From Methanoplanus limicola DSM 2279 (lineage in GTDB: Archaea; Halobacteriota; Methanomicrobia; Methanomicrobiales; Methanomicrobiaceae): 64,000 nt of DNA. The position numbers were made by a program, and so were the translations under genes. The stretch is from NCBI RefSeq assembly GCF_000243255.1, contig NZ_CM001436.1:3083175-3147174 (forward strand), written 5' to 3'. Positions 27,069 to 35,704 of this stretch are shown here, one piece after another. How positions within the stretch are numbered: position 1 is the stretch's first letter; each line of letters begins with the position of its first letter. The notes beneath the pieces were generated by a model. It worked only from the letters and a program-made list of their open reading frames with translations. It was not told where the DNA came from and did no database searches.

Positions 27069-28550
27069 ATGTACCAGCCAAAATTACGACAGGGAGAGGG
27101 ATTATTAAAGTCTTCGCCTGATGTCAGGGTAAAAAATGTAGATTTTGATGCATTTCTGACAGATAAAAGGATAATATTCGCAAAAAAAGGAGACGAACTA
27201 TATGAAAGAAAGGAACTTGTCTTTCCCCTTGGATTTATAAAGGACTATACTCCTTCAGCTGACGAAAAAGGAATTCCAAGAATCATATTCTCAGTGCAGA
27301 AGCCTGAAGGGGATAAGGGCGACATGATCCTTAATTTCACACAGAAAGAGGGTTACAGATTTGCAGAGAGGGACGACTGGATTGAAAAACTCGGACGACT
27401 GGTTGAGAAGGATACAGCCGCACCTGCGGCAGCAGTCACACCTCCTGTTCAGGCGATGTCAGGTGGCGGCGATCCCTTTGCAAACGTAAATACGCAAAAG
27501 ACTGCCCCACAGATACTGCGGCAACAGAACGAAAATCCGGTACAGGTGGAGAGCCACACACAGAGCGGAGGAGCCGGACAGTTCTGCCGTTTCTGCGGCT
27601 CAAATATACCTGTGGATTCTGCATTCTGTCCGTCCTGTGGCGGAAAAGTGGTGCCGGTTCCCGGCAGAGCCGCCGCGCCTGCACCGGCGCATATACCTGT
27701 GCCGCCTTCACGTCCGGCGTACCCTGACGATATGGGCAGACAGGCGGGAGGTTTCGTACCGCCGCCACCTCCTCCAGCACAGAGGCATACCGGATTTCCG
27801 GAGGACAACTACCGTACACCTCCGACTCCTTCAGGCGGCGGATACAGCCTTGCTGATGACCCGGGATATCATGATTATGAACAGAGCAGTCAGAGAACGA
27901 GAACCAGCAGGAAACCTGACCGGAATGAGAAAGCAGCTTTAAGAGAAGAGAAGAAAGCTGAAAAAGAGAGACAGAAGGAGGAGGCAAGATACAGAAAAGA
28001 GCAGAAGAAGGCGAATAAGAGGGGCGGGCGCGATCCTTATGATGACTACGGCGGGGGCGGAAGAATGGGCGGAGGTCTGCCAAAGATTCTGATTCCGGCA
28101 ATAATCGCAGTTGTTGTCATAGGTGTTGTTGCATTTGCCTTCACATCCGGAATGTTTGGCGGTTCAGGCGGAGGTGCGGAAGTCAATAACGGAGGAACAG
28201 GTGCGGCGGCAGACAATACAAATACCGGCACCTCATCAGGAACCACATCATCAGGCACTTCGCAGACAACTGCCAATTACGATAAAGGATGGGAGGTCTG
28301 GGTATATTATCCGGGTGAATGGGACGGTACATTCGGCTCAGGCTCAAACATGCAGAGATTAGAGGAGCAATTCGGATCACAGTCATTCCCTATAACAGGC
28401 CCGTCAGGCAGTATTACCGCTACCTTTACAAAGGCTGATGGCGGTCCGGGGAAAGAAATGGTTGTTGAAATTATTAAGGATTCTATGGTTAAGGCAACCG
28501 GAAGCACAACAGAAACAGGCGGCAGTGTGACAGTTACTGCAAGTCTGTAA
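27069..28550 (+). CDS. PH-like / zinc-ribbon membrane protein
   Basis: 493 residues in four parts. Residues ~1-115 form a PH-like beta domain closing with 'GYRFAERDDWIEKL'. A zinc ribbon at ~172-193 has two CxxC pairs ('FCRFCGSN...FCPSCGGK'). A Pro/Gly-rich and then Lys/Glu-rich stretch (~200-330) leads to one membrane helix (~337-360). The outside part has a Thr/Ser/Gly linker and a small domain (~403-493, 'WEVWVYYPGEWDGTFGSGSN'). The first two parts are also found in the 599-residue protein at 30815-32614. Function unknown; the layout suggests cytoplasmic sensing joined to an extracellular domain. A T9 tract follows the stop. Confidence 0.82.
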   Translation: MYQPKLRQGEGLLKSSPDVRVKNVDFDAFLTDKRIIFAKKGDELYERKELVFPLGFIKDYTPSADEKGIPRIIFSVQKPEGDKGDMILNFTQKEGYRFAERDDWIEKLGRLVEKDTAAPAAAVTPPVQAMSGGGDPFANVNTQKTAPQILRQQNENPVQVESHTQSGGAGQFCRFCGSNIPVDSAFCPSCGGKVVPVPGRAAAPAPAHIPVPPSRPAYPDDMGRQAGGFVPPPPPPAQRHTGFPEDNYRTPPTPSGGGYSLADDPGYHDYEQSSQRTRTSRKPDRNEKAALREEKKAEKERQKEEARYRKEQKKANKRGGRDPYDDYGGGGRMGGGLPKILIPAIIAVVVIGVVAFAFTSGMFGGSGGGAEVNNGGTGAAADNTNTGTSSGTTSSGTSQTTANYDKGWEVWVYYPGEWDGTFGSGSNMQRLEEQFGSQSFPITGPSGSITATFTKADGGPGKEMVVEIIKDSMVKATGSTTETGGSVTVTASL

Positions 28551-28562
28551 ATGACAAGATAC

Positions 28563-28571
28563 TTTTTTTTT
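28563..28571 (+). terminator. T9 tract between the zinc-ribbon gene and gpmA
   Basis: Nine consecutive Ts thirteen bases after the stop, without hairpin; the likely end of the upstream transcript. gpmA starts 29 bases later, so readthrough may also supply it. Confidence 0.45.
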
Positions 28572-28600
28572 AAGCCGGATACATTATTAGGAGTTTTTAG

Positions 28601-29347
28601 ATGTACAAGGTAGTATTACTCAGGCACGGGGAGAGTATCTGGAATAAGGAGAATAAGTTTACCGGATGGACAGATGTTGACCTCTCGGAAAAAGGTATAA
28701 CTGAGGCCAGAGCGGCAGGGAAACTGCTGAAGGACGAGGGCTATGAGTTTGATGCTGCATACACCTCAGTTCTTAAGAGGGCCATAAGGACACTCTGGAT
28801 AACCCTTGATGAGATGGACCTGATGTGGATACCGGTCACACGCTCATGGAGGCTCAATGAGAAGCATTACGGTGCTCTTCAGGGACTTAACAAATCGGAA
28901 ACAGCAGAGAAATACGGTGAGGAGCAGGTGTTTATCTGGCGCAGGGATTACAATACAGCACCTCCGGCACTCTCTTTGGACGATGAGAGACATCCTGTTC
29001 ATGACCGCCGCTATGCCGCGCTAAGACCAGAGGATATACCGGGTACAGAATGCCTGAAGGATACTGTCGCACGCTTTCTGCCGGTATGGGAAGATGAGAT
29101 TGCTCCGGCAATCAAATCCGGAAAAAGGATAATTATTGCCGCACACGGCAACAGTCTGAGGGCACTTGTAAAGCATCTGGACAATATCTCAGACGGAGAT
29201 ATTCCGAAACTTAATATCCCAACCGGAATTCCGCTGGTCTATGAGCTTGATGAAAATTTAAAGCCGATTAAGCATTACTACCTTGGCAACCAGGATGAGA
29301 TAGAGGCTGCTGCTAAGGCGGTTGCAGATCAGGGAAAGAAGAAGTAA
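28601..29347 (+). CDS. gpmA: 2,3-bisphosphoglycerate-dependent phosphoglycerate mutase
   Basis: 248 residues of the histidine phosphatase superfamily, interconverting 3- and 2-phosphoglycerate. The phospho-accepting His is in 'LRHGESIWN', the second catalytic His in '[14 protein letters not shown]', and '[18 protein letters not shown]' is the family-specific segment. Length is that of bacterial GpmA. Many archaea instead use the cofactor-independent ApgM, so the presence of a dPGM suggests acquisition from bacteria; inference only. ATG with aggag at 28590-28594. Confidence 0.94.
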   Translation: MYKVVLLRHGESIWNKENKFTGWTDVDLSEKGITEARAAGKLLKDEGYEFDAAYTSVLKRAIRTLWITLDEMDLMWIPVTRSWRLNEKHYGALQGLNKSETAEKYGEEQVFIWRRDYNTAPPALSLDDERHPVHDRRYAALRPEDIPGTECLKDTVARFLPVWEDEIAPAIKSGKRIIIAAHGNSLRALVKHLDNISDGDIPKLNIPTGIPLVYELDENLKPIKHYYLGNQDEIEAAAKAVADQGKKK

Positions 29348-29375
29348 TCCCCGCCTGATAGAATAATATATCAGT

Positions 29376-29404
29376 TCCCGGATATTCCGGGATACTCTTT
29401 TTTT
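29376..29404 (+). terminator. Hairpin plus T7 after gpmA
   Basis: tcccgg (29376-29381), five-base loop, ccggga (29387-29392), then 'tactc' and T7 (29398-29404). It resembles a bacterial intrinsic terminator and separates gpmA from the convergent PKD gene. Confidence 0.6.
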
Positions 29405-29434
29405 AATTCCGGTTTTAATTCTGATATTACGGAA

Positions 29435-30811
29435 TTATCTCATCCCTAAGATGGATGTGATAAAATGCAGGTAATCCTGGTAAAAACCGTGGTACCTGAC
29501 AAACTTCCCCCTGAAAAATTCAGTTCCGGGAAGTCCGAATATCTTTGTTCCGCCTGAATTTCCGGCAGCAAATGCCATATCACTCTCATTTAATGCACTC
29601 TTCGCTTCCGCAGGTGCTGCTGTAGGTGTTGGAGTTGCTGTAGTCTGTGCGGCAGTCGGTGTTGCAGTCGCCGTCACTGGTGCTTCAGTCACTGTAATAT
29701 AATCTTTTTTTGTTGCATTATCCGAGAATGTGGTTCCGTTTTCAGATACAGTCACCTTAAGTGTAACCGTATATTCCCCGGCATGCCTGAATGTGTACTC
29801 GGGATTGGCTTTGGTGGAAAAATCAGAATGAACATCTTCACATTCAAACTTCCAGAAATAACTGTCTATATTTCCGGTCGAAGTGGATGTAAATTTCACA
29901 GTAAACGGTGCCCGGCCAGTAGTATTATCGGCATAAAATGATACAGAAAAACCTGATTCTGTATTGATACAGTCTGTGCGGGTCAAAGTGTCATATTTGC
30001 CCGCATTACTCGTAACCGTTAATTTAACGTCATAATTACCGACGTCATTGTATGTGTGAACCGGATTTTGTTCAGATGAGGTGCATCCGTCACCAAAGTC
30101 CCATGACCATCCGGTAATATTCCCATAAGAGATCCCGGAGTCATCTGTAAACTGAACAGTGAGAGGATATTTTCCGGATGATACATTTGTGTGAAAGAGG
30201 GGCACAGGAGTTGGGTTCAAAACTTCAATTTTTTTCTCCCAGGAGTCCTGAGAACTATCTCTGTTAACAGTAAGTTTAACATAATACTGTCCGGGAGTCT
30301 CAAATGTGTGTGTTACAGGATTCTGGGTCGTTGTTAAACTTCCGTCCCTAAAATCCCAGGATATAATGCGGTGCCTGCCGAAAGTTGCATCTGTAAAAGT
30401 CGCAGTCAGCGGAGCATCGCCTGAAGATGATGGGGATACAGTATAACTGGCGTGAAGAGAGGGTTCGGTCAGTGTAATATCCCTGTCTGCCACCCGAATT
30501 ACTTCAGAACCGTCTATAGCATCGGTCGTGACTGTAAGGTTTACGGTCCATATCAGATCATCATCAGACGCCGGAGTGCCATATGTATGTGTGGTTGTCT
30601 GTCCTGTCCCTGTGGTCCCGTCACCGAAATTCCATACCCACTGGGAAGCTGTGGAAGCGTTTGCACCGGAAATACTGCCTGTAAAACTGACAGTCAGATA
30701 TTCTGAATTCTCACCCTGAGAAGAAGTCCAGTCTGCTGTTGCAGCAGACACGGGACAGACTATCAGAAGCAGGCCCGCAGATATGATTAAAATAACAGCA
30801 TTCATCTTCAT
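29435..30811 (-). CDS. Secreted protein with four PKD domains
   Basis: 458 residues. Signal peptide at the N-terminus ('AVILIISAGLLLIVCPVSAA'). Four PKD beta-sandwich domains follow, each with a W-x-F-x-D-G or close core: 'WVWNFGDGTTG', 'ISWDFRDGSLT', 'WSWDFGDGCTS' and a degenerate 'SYFWKFECED'. A Thr/Ala/Pro linker (~375-400) precedes an unusual C-terminal segment, 'FGLPGTEFFRGKFVRYHGFY', with no membrane helix or PGF signal. PKD domains usually mediate surface adhesion or S-layer-like packing. The gene starts four bases after the stop of the Yip1-domain gene, so they are an operon. Confidence 0.85.
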   Translation of the reverse strand: MKMNAVILIISAGLLLIVCPVSAATADWTSSQGENSEYLTVSFTGSISGANASTASQWVWNFGDGTTGTGQTTTHTYGTPASDDDLIWTVNLTVTTDAIDGSEVIRVADRDITLTEPSLHASYTVSPSSSGDAPLTATFTDATFGRHRIISWDFRDGSLTTTQNPVTHTFETPGQYYVKLTVNRDSSQDSWEKKIEVLNPTPVPLFHTNVSSGKYPLTVQFTDDSGISYGNITGWSWDFGDGCTSSEQNPVHTYNDVGNYDVKLTVTSNAGKYDTLTRTDCINTESGFSVSFYADNTTGRAPFTVKFTSTSTGNIDSYFWKFECEDVHSDFSTKANPEYTFRHAGEYTVTLKVTVSENGTTFSDNATKKDYITVTEAPVTATATPTAAQTTATPTPTAAPAEAKSALNESDMAFAAGNSGGTKIFGLPGTEFFRGKFVRYHGFYQDYLHFITSILGMR

Positions 30812-30814
30812 ACC

Positions 30815-32614
30815 TCATACACCTCCAAATATTGAAAAACCCGAATCTCCGGCTGAGACAAAAAACCCAAAGAGCAGAACTGTCATAACAATGCAGAACC
30901 CTGCCGCTATCAGTGCCTGACCGGTTGTTGTACCGTGAGTCTCCCTTGCTCCGGTCATAAGCAGGTACGCGGACCAGAGAGGTGCGATAATCAGACCAAA
31001 GAACGGGATAATACCTCCGGCGATGAAAGGCGTTGCCGAGTACATCGCAATTCTTATCTCATCCTCATTGCTGCCTTTAAATCCGGCAATAATAAGCCCT
31101 ATCCTTAGGAAAATTCCGGCAAGAATGGTAATTAGCACAAGAATAACCACCATCTCAAGCATACCGGTGACCATGCCCCACAAATCTCCGAATGATGAGA
31201 ACACCGGATACTCAGCCGCACTGGCACCACCGCCAATAAGAAAGAGATAAAATGAATTCACAAATGAAAACACCACTATAACAAGGGCAAAGTACGGCAC
31301 TGCATCGACAGGATCCTGCCCCTTAGTCATCTGGAATCCACCGGAAGGGTTTGTCAGAAAACTGACAATCCTTCCCGGAATGGTATTGTCTGCCATTGCG
31401 GGACGCTTTTCACTGCCGGAGAAAACACCTTTCCGGGGAGTTCTCCTCCTCTTAACTCTCTTCTTCGTGGTTTTGGACAGTGGGCGTTTTCCCATCCTGC
31501 CGGTGCCGGACTTCTGCGGTGCATCATCCATAAATTCTCCGCCCTCAGCATCGTAAATTCCGGAGCCGCCCGGAATTCCGTCATCCACAGAAGCCCCGGA
31601 ACCCGGAAAAGGCGCCGGAATGTCACCGGAAAACTCCCTGCCGCAGAAACTGCAGAACTTTCCCCCCGGAGGAATAACTCCGCCGCATGAAGGACAGGCT
31701 GAAGATACAGGCGGTTTTGCATCAAATCCTGAGAGTGAACTGTCCAAAACTTCCTGTGAATGACCGCCACTGCTACTGCCCGCGCCCGGAGAACCTGACG
31801 GGAAACTCCCGTCAGCCAGAAATCCGGCAAGCACAGGATTTCCAAACTCACCTGTTGCAATATAATCCTGAATTACCGATACCCAGGCATCACGCTCCGC
31901 AAAACGCCCTCCCTCATACCACCCGGAAAAAGAGAGAACCATCCTTCTCATACTGCCGTTTCCGGCTTCAACCATGAAGATTAACTCAGGCTCACCGCTT
32001 TCACCTGTCAGCCCCTCAACACTCCGGACCGCATCAAGAGGAATCTGACTTGGTTTATTGGGTTTGTTCTCATCAACAAGCAGGAATACCTTATCCTCAA
32101 GCCTCAGAGTATATTCCCTGGACTTGACAACGACATTAGGCGCACAAAGAGAGATCTTTGCAGAAGATACACCTGCCGGAGATGTCCGGCTGTTAACATT
32201 AGGCTCTGCTCTCCCACCGGAACGCGGAACGTAACCCTTCCCTGCGAACTGATTTGAAGACTTGTCAACTGAGATCAGTGACTCGATCTCACGCTGAAGA
32301 TAACTGCACTCTGCATCCCTTGTACCGGAAAAATCCTGAATAAAAACCAGGACCATCTTCTTCTGTGAACCATCAGGTGCAGAAAGGGAGAGTGAAAGTG
32401 TCGGTTCATCGGATAAATTCCGGCCCGCACTGACATACTTCAGCACCTGAAGAGGAACTTCAACAGGTGCACTCATCTTAGTCCTGTCTTCCGCAAGAAT
32501 TATTCGGTTGTTTGTAAGGAAAAGTCTGAATTCAATCGATTTAACCCCAATTGAGGCCATCTCAAGAATAATCTCTTCACCGCTTCCAAGTTCAGGAATT
32601 CTCGTTAAAATCAC
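30815..32614 (-). CDS. Double PH-like / zinc-ribbon / Yip1-domain membrane protein
   Basis: 599 residues. Two PH-like repeats (~1-115 and ~150-255); the second ends in 'GGRFAERDAWVSVI', the same signature as in the 493-residue protein at 27069. A zinc ribbon at ~302-324 ('CPSCGGV...FCSFCGREF') is followed by a Lys/Arg-rich linker ('KTTKKRVKRRRTPRK'). The last ~165 residues hold about five membrane helices of the Yip1 type, containing 'PVDAVPYFALVIVVFSFVNS'. Probably a membrane organiser with cytoplasmic sensing domains; the true role is unknown. Upstream of, and cotranscribed with, the PKD gene. Confidence 0.83.
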   Translation of the reverse strand: MILTRIPELGSGEEIILEMASIGVKSIEFRLFLTNNRIILAEDRTKMSAPVEVPLQVLKYVSAGRNLSDEPTLSLSLSAPDGSQKKMVLVFIQDFSGTRDAECSYLQREIESLISVDKSSNQFAGKGYVPRSGGRAEPNVNSRTSPAGVSSAKISLCAPNVVVKSREYTLRLEDKVFLLVDENKPNKPSQIPLDAVRSVEGLTGESGEPELIFMVEAGNGSMRRMVLSFSGWYEGGRFAERDAWVSVIQDYIATGEFGNPVLAGFLADGSFPSGSPGAGSSSGGHSQEVLDSSLSGFDAKPPVSSACPSCGGVIPPGGKFCSFCGREFSGDIPAPFPGSGASVDDGIPGGSGIYDAEGGEFMDDAPQKSGTGRMGKRPLSKTTKKRVKRRRTPRKGVFSGSEKRPAMADNTIPGRIVSFLTNPSGGFQMTKGQDPVDAVPYFALVIVVFSFVNSFYLFLIGGGASAAEYPVFSSFGDLWGMVTGMLEMVVILVLITILAGIFLRIGLIIAGFKGSNEDEIRIAMYSATPFIAGGIIPFFGLIIAPLWSAYLLMTGARETHGTTTGQALIAAGFCIVMTVLLFGFFVSAGDSGFSIFGGV

Positions 32615-32814
32615 CCGGTTTAATATCCAGGCAGTCTGCCAGCATCAGAGCCTGCCTGTTTTGATAAAAAGTATTTGACGGCAGTATACAAAGGATTTGT
32701 TGTAAGAGCAGAAATAATGAAATACTGAAGGTTTTCCGGCATGCCGGAAGTCAGACAAATGAGAACGATAATCCTTCCAAAGATAGATTAACCAATTCTT
32801 CCAATATCTGATAC

Positions 32815-34161
32815 ATGAGATACAATAAACAGTTACTGGCGGCTGCATTAACTCTGTTACTCCTGATAACAGTACATGCCGCAGCAGCAACAGGCGAAGG
32901 TGTCGGGTGGTACAGCATTCACTGCAATGTGGACGGTGCCGATGTATATTTTGACGGTACATACAAAGGTCAGATAAACTCAGGTGTGCTGTCAGTCGGA
33001 GTATATACAACAGGCACACCGTACAGTACAATAACCGTGCAGAAATCAGGCTATTATACGGCATCAACATCACTTCCGGCGACACCGCCGGCAGGAGAGA
33101 CAAGTGACGTATATATCACCCTAAACCCTATGGCTTCACCCACACAGTCGGAATACGGATCCCTTTATATCTCCACAAACCCGACAGGGGCAAGGGTTCA
33201 CATCAATGACATCTACCAGGGACTCTCGCCACTGACCATTTCAGGACTTAGGGCAGGTTCGTGCAGAGTTGAGGCCGAATACAACGGGTACCAGAATGCA
33301 GAGACCGATGTCTATGTCACTGCCGGAACAATACAGAATGTATATCTTACACTCCAGTCACCGGGATCGATTTCTGTAACATCCAATCCAACAGATGCCT
33401 TTGTATCGCTGAACGGGCAGATTGTCGGGAGGACGCCCTATGTCATAACCGGACTTTCAACCGAAACGGTTGAAATTTCGGTTACAAAAAACGGATATTA
33501 CAACTGGAAACAGTCAGTAAATGTCTATGACGGAGGGCAGGTATCAGTCCATGCCACGCTTGAATCAATCGACCAGTCACAGGAAATTCTTGTGACCTCA
33601 GACCCCGCAGGGGCAAAGATTCACCTTGACGGGATATACAAAGGGGAGACAATGGCAGGACAGCCATTTCCTATAGGAGATGTAGCAGCAGGACCGCATA
33701 CATTAAGCCTGACTCTTGATGACTACCCGAATTACATAACAAATGTCAATATTGTCCGGGGCGGAGAACCTGTCATAATAAACGCGGTGATGGGAGAGAG
33801 TCCGTCATCTCAGAATACAGGGTCATTACAGGTAACATCCACTCCGCCGGGTGCGATGATATACCTTGACAACATCTACACCGGACTAGTCACACCGTCC
33901 ACAGTTACAGCCGTAAATCCAGGTCAGCATACCGTAACACTAAGACTTTCAGGCTACCAGGACGCAATATCAAAGATCACTGCCACTGCCGGAGAGACAG
34001 AACCGCTCACAATTGGACTTGCGCCAGAAAGTTCACAGACATCAGATACACCATCCGTAATTCCAACAGCCATCACTCCCGGATTCGGATTTTTACCGGC
34101 ATTTGCAGCATTCATGGCAGTCTGCATAATTATAACGCTAAGAAGGCGAAGAGAAGACTGA
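32815..34161 (+). CDS. PEGA-repeat surface protein with PGF-type C-terminal anchor
   Basis: 448 residues. Signal peptide, then five PEGA-like repeats of about 70 residues: a divergent first ('WYSIHCNVDGADVYFDGTYK') and four clear ones opening 'GSLYISTNPTGARVHIND', 'GSISVTSNPTDAFVSLNG', 'EILVTSDPAGAKIHLDG' and 'GSLQVTSTPPGAMIYLDN'. Each ends in a G-Y-x strand. A Ser/Thr linker leads to 'PGF' (422-424), a hydrophobic helix and 'RRRRED', a PGF-CTERM-like signal. Extracellular, likely structural. It is divergent from the Yip1-domain gene with 200 bases between them. Confidence 0.87.
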   Translation: MRYNKQLLAAALTLLLLITVHAAAATGEGVGWYSIHCNVDGADVYFDGTYKGQINSGVLSVGVYTTGTPYSTITVQKSGYYTASTSLPATPPAGETSDVYITLNPMASPTQSEYGSLYISTNPTGARVHINDIYQGLSPLTISGLRAGSCRVEAEYNGYQNAETDVYVTAGTIQNVYLTLQSPGSISVTSNPTDAFVSLNGQIVGRTPYVITGLSTETVEISVTKNGYYNWKQSVNVYDGGQVSVHATLESIDQSQEILVTSDPAGAKIHLDGIYKGETMAGQPFPIGDVAAGPHTLSLTLDDYPNYITNVNIVRGGEPVIINAVMGESPSSQNTGSLQVTSTPPGAMIYLDNIYTGLVTPSTVTAVNPGQHTVTLRLSGYQDAISKITATAGETEPLTIGLAPESSQTSDTPSVIPTAITPGFGFLPAFAAFMAVCIIITLRRRRED

Positions 34162-34269
34162 AATATAATTTCCATAAATAATCCTAAAAAGGCACTCTTT
34201 TTTTCAGAAAATAATTTTTTTAGCCGGAAACATAATCAAGCCGGAGAGACACAATGACATTATTGTCAG

Positions 34270-34758
34270 ATGAAAGGAGAAGAAGGCAGTATTATGGCAG
34301 AATATTCTGAAAAAAATGAAGATGCGGATGAGAGAGAATCAGACAAAAATAAGGACATTCAGTTCAACAATAAAACCGCGGAACAGAAAAAATACAGGGA
34401 ACTGACTCCCGAAGAAAAGAGAGTAATAATACACAAAGGAACAGAAAGGCCATTTTCCGGAATATACAACAACCATTCTGAAGAGGGAATCTATACGTGC
34501 AGGAGGTGCGGAGCAAAACTATATAATTCCGGTTCAAAATTTTCATCCGGATGCGGATGGCCGTCATTTGATGACCGGATAGCCGACTCTGTCAGAGAGA
34601 TACCGGATAAGGATGGCGTCCGCACTGAAATTGTATGCAGACGATGCGGGGCACACCTCGGCCACATCTTTAAGGGAGAGGGTTTTACAGAGAAAAATAT
34701 ACGTCATTGTGTAAATTCAGTATCTCTCGATTTTGTCAGGGAAAAAAACGGCAGATAA
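34270..34758 (+). CDS. msrB: Peptide-methionine (R)-S-oxide reductase
   Basis: MsrB repairs methionine-R-sulfoxide in proteins. The zinc ligands are two CxxC pairs, Cys77/Cys80 ('CRRCGAKL') and Cys123/Cys126 ('[10 protein letters not shown]'), and the catalytic Cys is Cys147 in '[11 protein letters not shown]'. '[10 protein letters not shown]' is the conserved active-site loop. The ~40 residues before the domain are charged and variable. ATG 34294 ('[10 protein letters not shown]') is a plausible later start, giving 154 residues. No msrA neighbour. The 12-bp minisatellite lies just after it. Confidence 0.94.
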   Translation: MKGEEGSIMAEYSEKNEDADERESDKNKDIQFNNKTAEQKKYRELTPEEKRVIIHKGTERPFSGIYNNHSEEGIYTCRRCGAKLYNSGSKFSSGCGWPSFDDRIADSVREIPDKDGVRTEIVCRRCGAHLGHIFKGEGFTEKNIRHCVNSVSLDFVREKNGR

Positions 34759-34822
34759 AAATCTTTTCCGGAAGAAGAGGCAATACCACCGCGAAACGGC
34801 AGCACTACCGGAAATACTGCCG

Positions 34823-34924
34823 GAAGAGTGAAGAGAAGAGTGAAGAGAAGAGTGAAGAGAAGAGTGAAGAGAAGAGTGAAGAGAAGAGTGAAGAGAAGAG
34901 TGAAGAGAAGAGTGAAGAGAAGAG
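34823..34924. repeat. 12-bp minisatellite, 8.5 copies
   Basis: Unit gaagagtgaaga repeated eight times without error (34823-34918), plus six bases of a ninth. It lies 65 bases after msrB and 133 bases before dtxR. All forward frames through it are open because 12 is a multiple of three and the unit has no stop in any frame, so apparent coding here (Lys-Ser-Glu-Glu repeats) is an artefact. Perfect copies imply recent slippage and likely variation between strains. Confidence 0.95.
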
Positions 34925-34940
34925 ATATTCAGCCGGTAGA

Positions 34941-34952
34941 TAATGTACATTA
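34941..34952. promoter_or_regulatory. 12-bp palindrome upstream of dtxR-feoB, candidate iron operator
   Basis: taatgtacatta is a perfect palindrome 104 bases before the dtxR start, in the only promoter-bearing gap of the iron operon. DtxR-family repressors bind AT-rich palindromes of this kind; that this one is bound is inference. Confidence 0.4.
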
Positions 34953-35056
34953 ATAGCATAAAAATCCCGGAAAATACTTATTTCAGGTTTTTTTGAACAA
35001 TGCCAGACCTGCAAAAACAATTTCTAAAATCGGAGATAAAACTAAGAGGGTTTTGA

Positions 35057-35704
35057 ATGGATCAAAAATTATGTGAAGACTACCTTGAGATATTATCCGG
35101 AGAGCCGGAGATCTCACAAAATATCAATAATAAAGAGATTCTTGCAGAGCATATGGGGCGGAGCATATCTGAAACCGAAAATGATCTTACTGCCCTTGAG
35201 TCAGAAGGCTACCTGAATATTCTTCCGGACGGGAAGATCAGGCTCTCAGAAGAAGGATTAAAAAAAGGACGCTGCATCGCAAAGAAACATAAAGTTCTGG
35301 AATGCTTCTTCACCGAAATGCTTGGAATGGATCCGGAAACAGCCTCCAGGGAGGCATGCGAGATTGAGCACTCTGCATCTGATGACACAATAAAAAAACT
35401 GAATGAATATCTGATCAGGCCGGGGAGATGCCACGGATGGAGGCAGGGACAGAGACCATGTATTGAGACCACAGCCGAGAGGCTGACATTATTTGGTGAA
35501 GGGGAGAAACTGAAGGTCGTTGGTGTCGGAGGCAGGCCCGGGAGAGGCTTCAGGCTGAACGATTTGGGTATAGTTCCGGGTGAGACAATAGAGATTGTCA
35601 GAAAGCTTGACAGGAGAGCACTCCTCATAAAAGTAAAGGGAAGTGAAGTTGCCATAAGCCCGGAGATTGCAAATACAGTCTTTGTTGAGAAAAAGGAAGA
35701 ATAG
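35057..35704 (+). CDS. DtxR-family iron-dependent repressor with FeoA domain
   Basis: 215 residues. An N-terminal winged helix (~10-70, 'KEILAEHMGRSISETENDLT') is followed by the DtxR metal-binding and dimerisation domain (~75-125), with 'ASREACEIEHSASDDTIKKL' carrying the Glu/Cys/His metal ligands. The C-terminal ~70 residues form an SH3-like FeoA domain ('RLNDLGIVPGETIEIVRKLD'). The stop abuts the feoB ATG directly (tag-atg), so it surely regulates iron uptake and may also supply the FeoA function in cis, since no separate feoA is present. Confidence 0.92.
   Translation: MDQKLCEDYLEILSGEPEISQNINNKEILAEHMGRSISETENDLTALESEGYLNILPDGKIRLSEEGLKKGRCIAKKHKVLECFFTEMLGMDPETASREACEIEHSASDDTIKKLNEYLIRPGRCHGWRQGQRPCIETTAERLTLFGEGEKLKVVGVGGRPGRGFRLNDLGIVPGETIEIVRKLDRRALLIKVKGSEVAISPEIANTVFVEKKEE

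Noticed and set aside
27436-28101. 221-residue minus-strand frame opposite the zinc-ribbon protein gene
   Set aside because: Antisense shadow of a clear gene with zinc-ribbon and membrane segments; no homology-like features.
34707-34943. Plus-strand reading frame encoding Lys-Ser-Glu-Glu repeats after msrB
   Set aside because: It overlaps the msrB end in another frame, has no ribosome binding site, and is open only because the 12-bp repeat has no stop in any frame.
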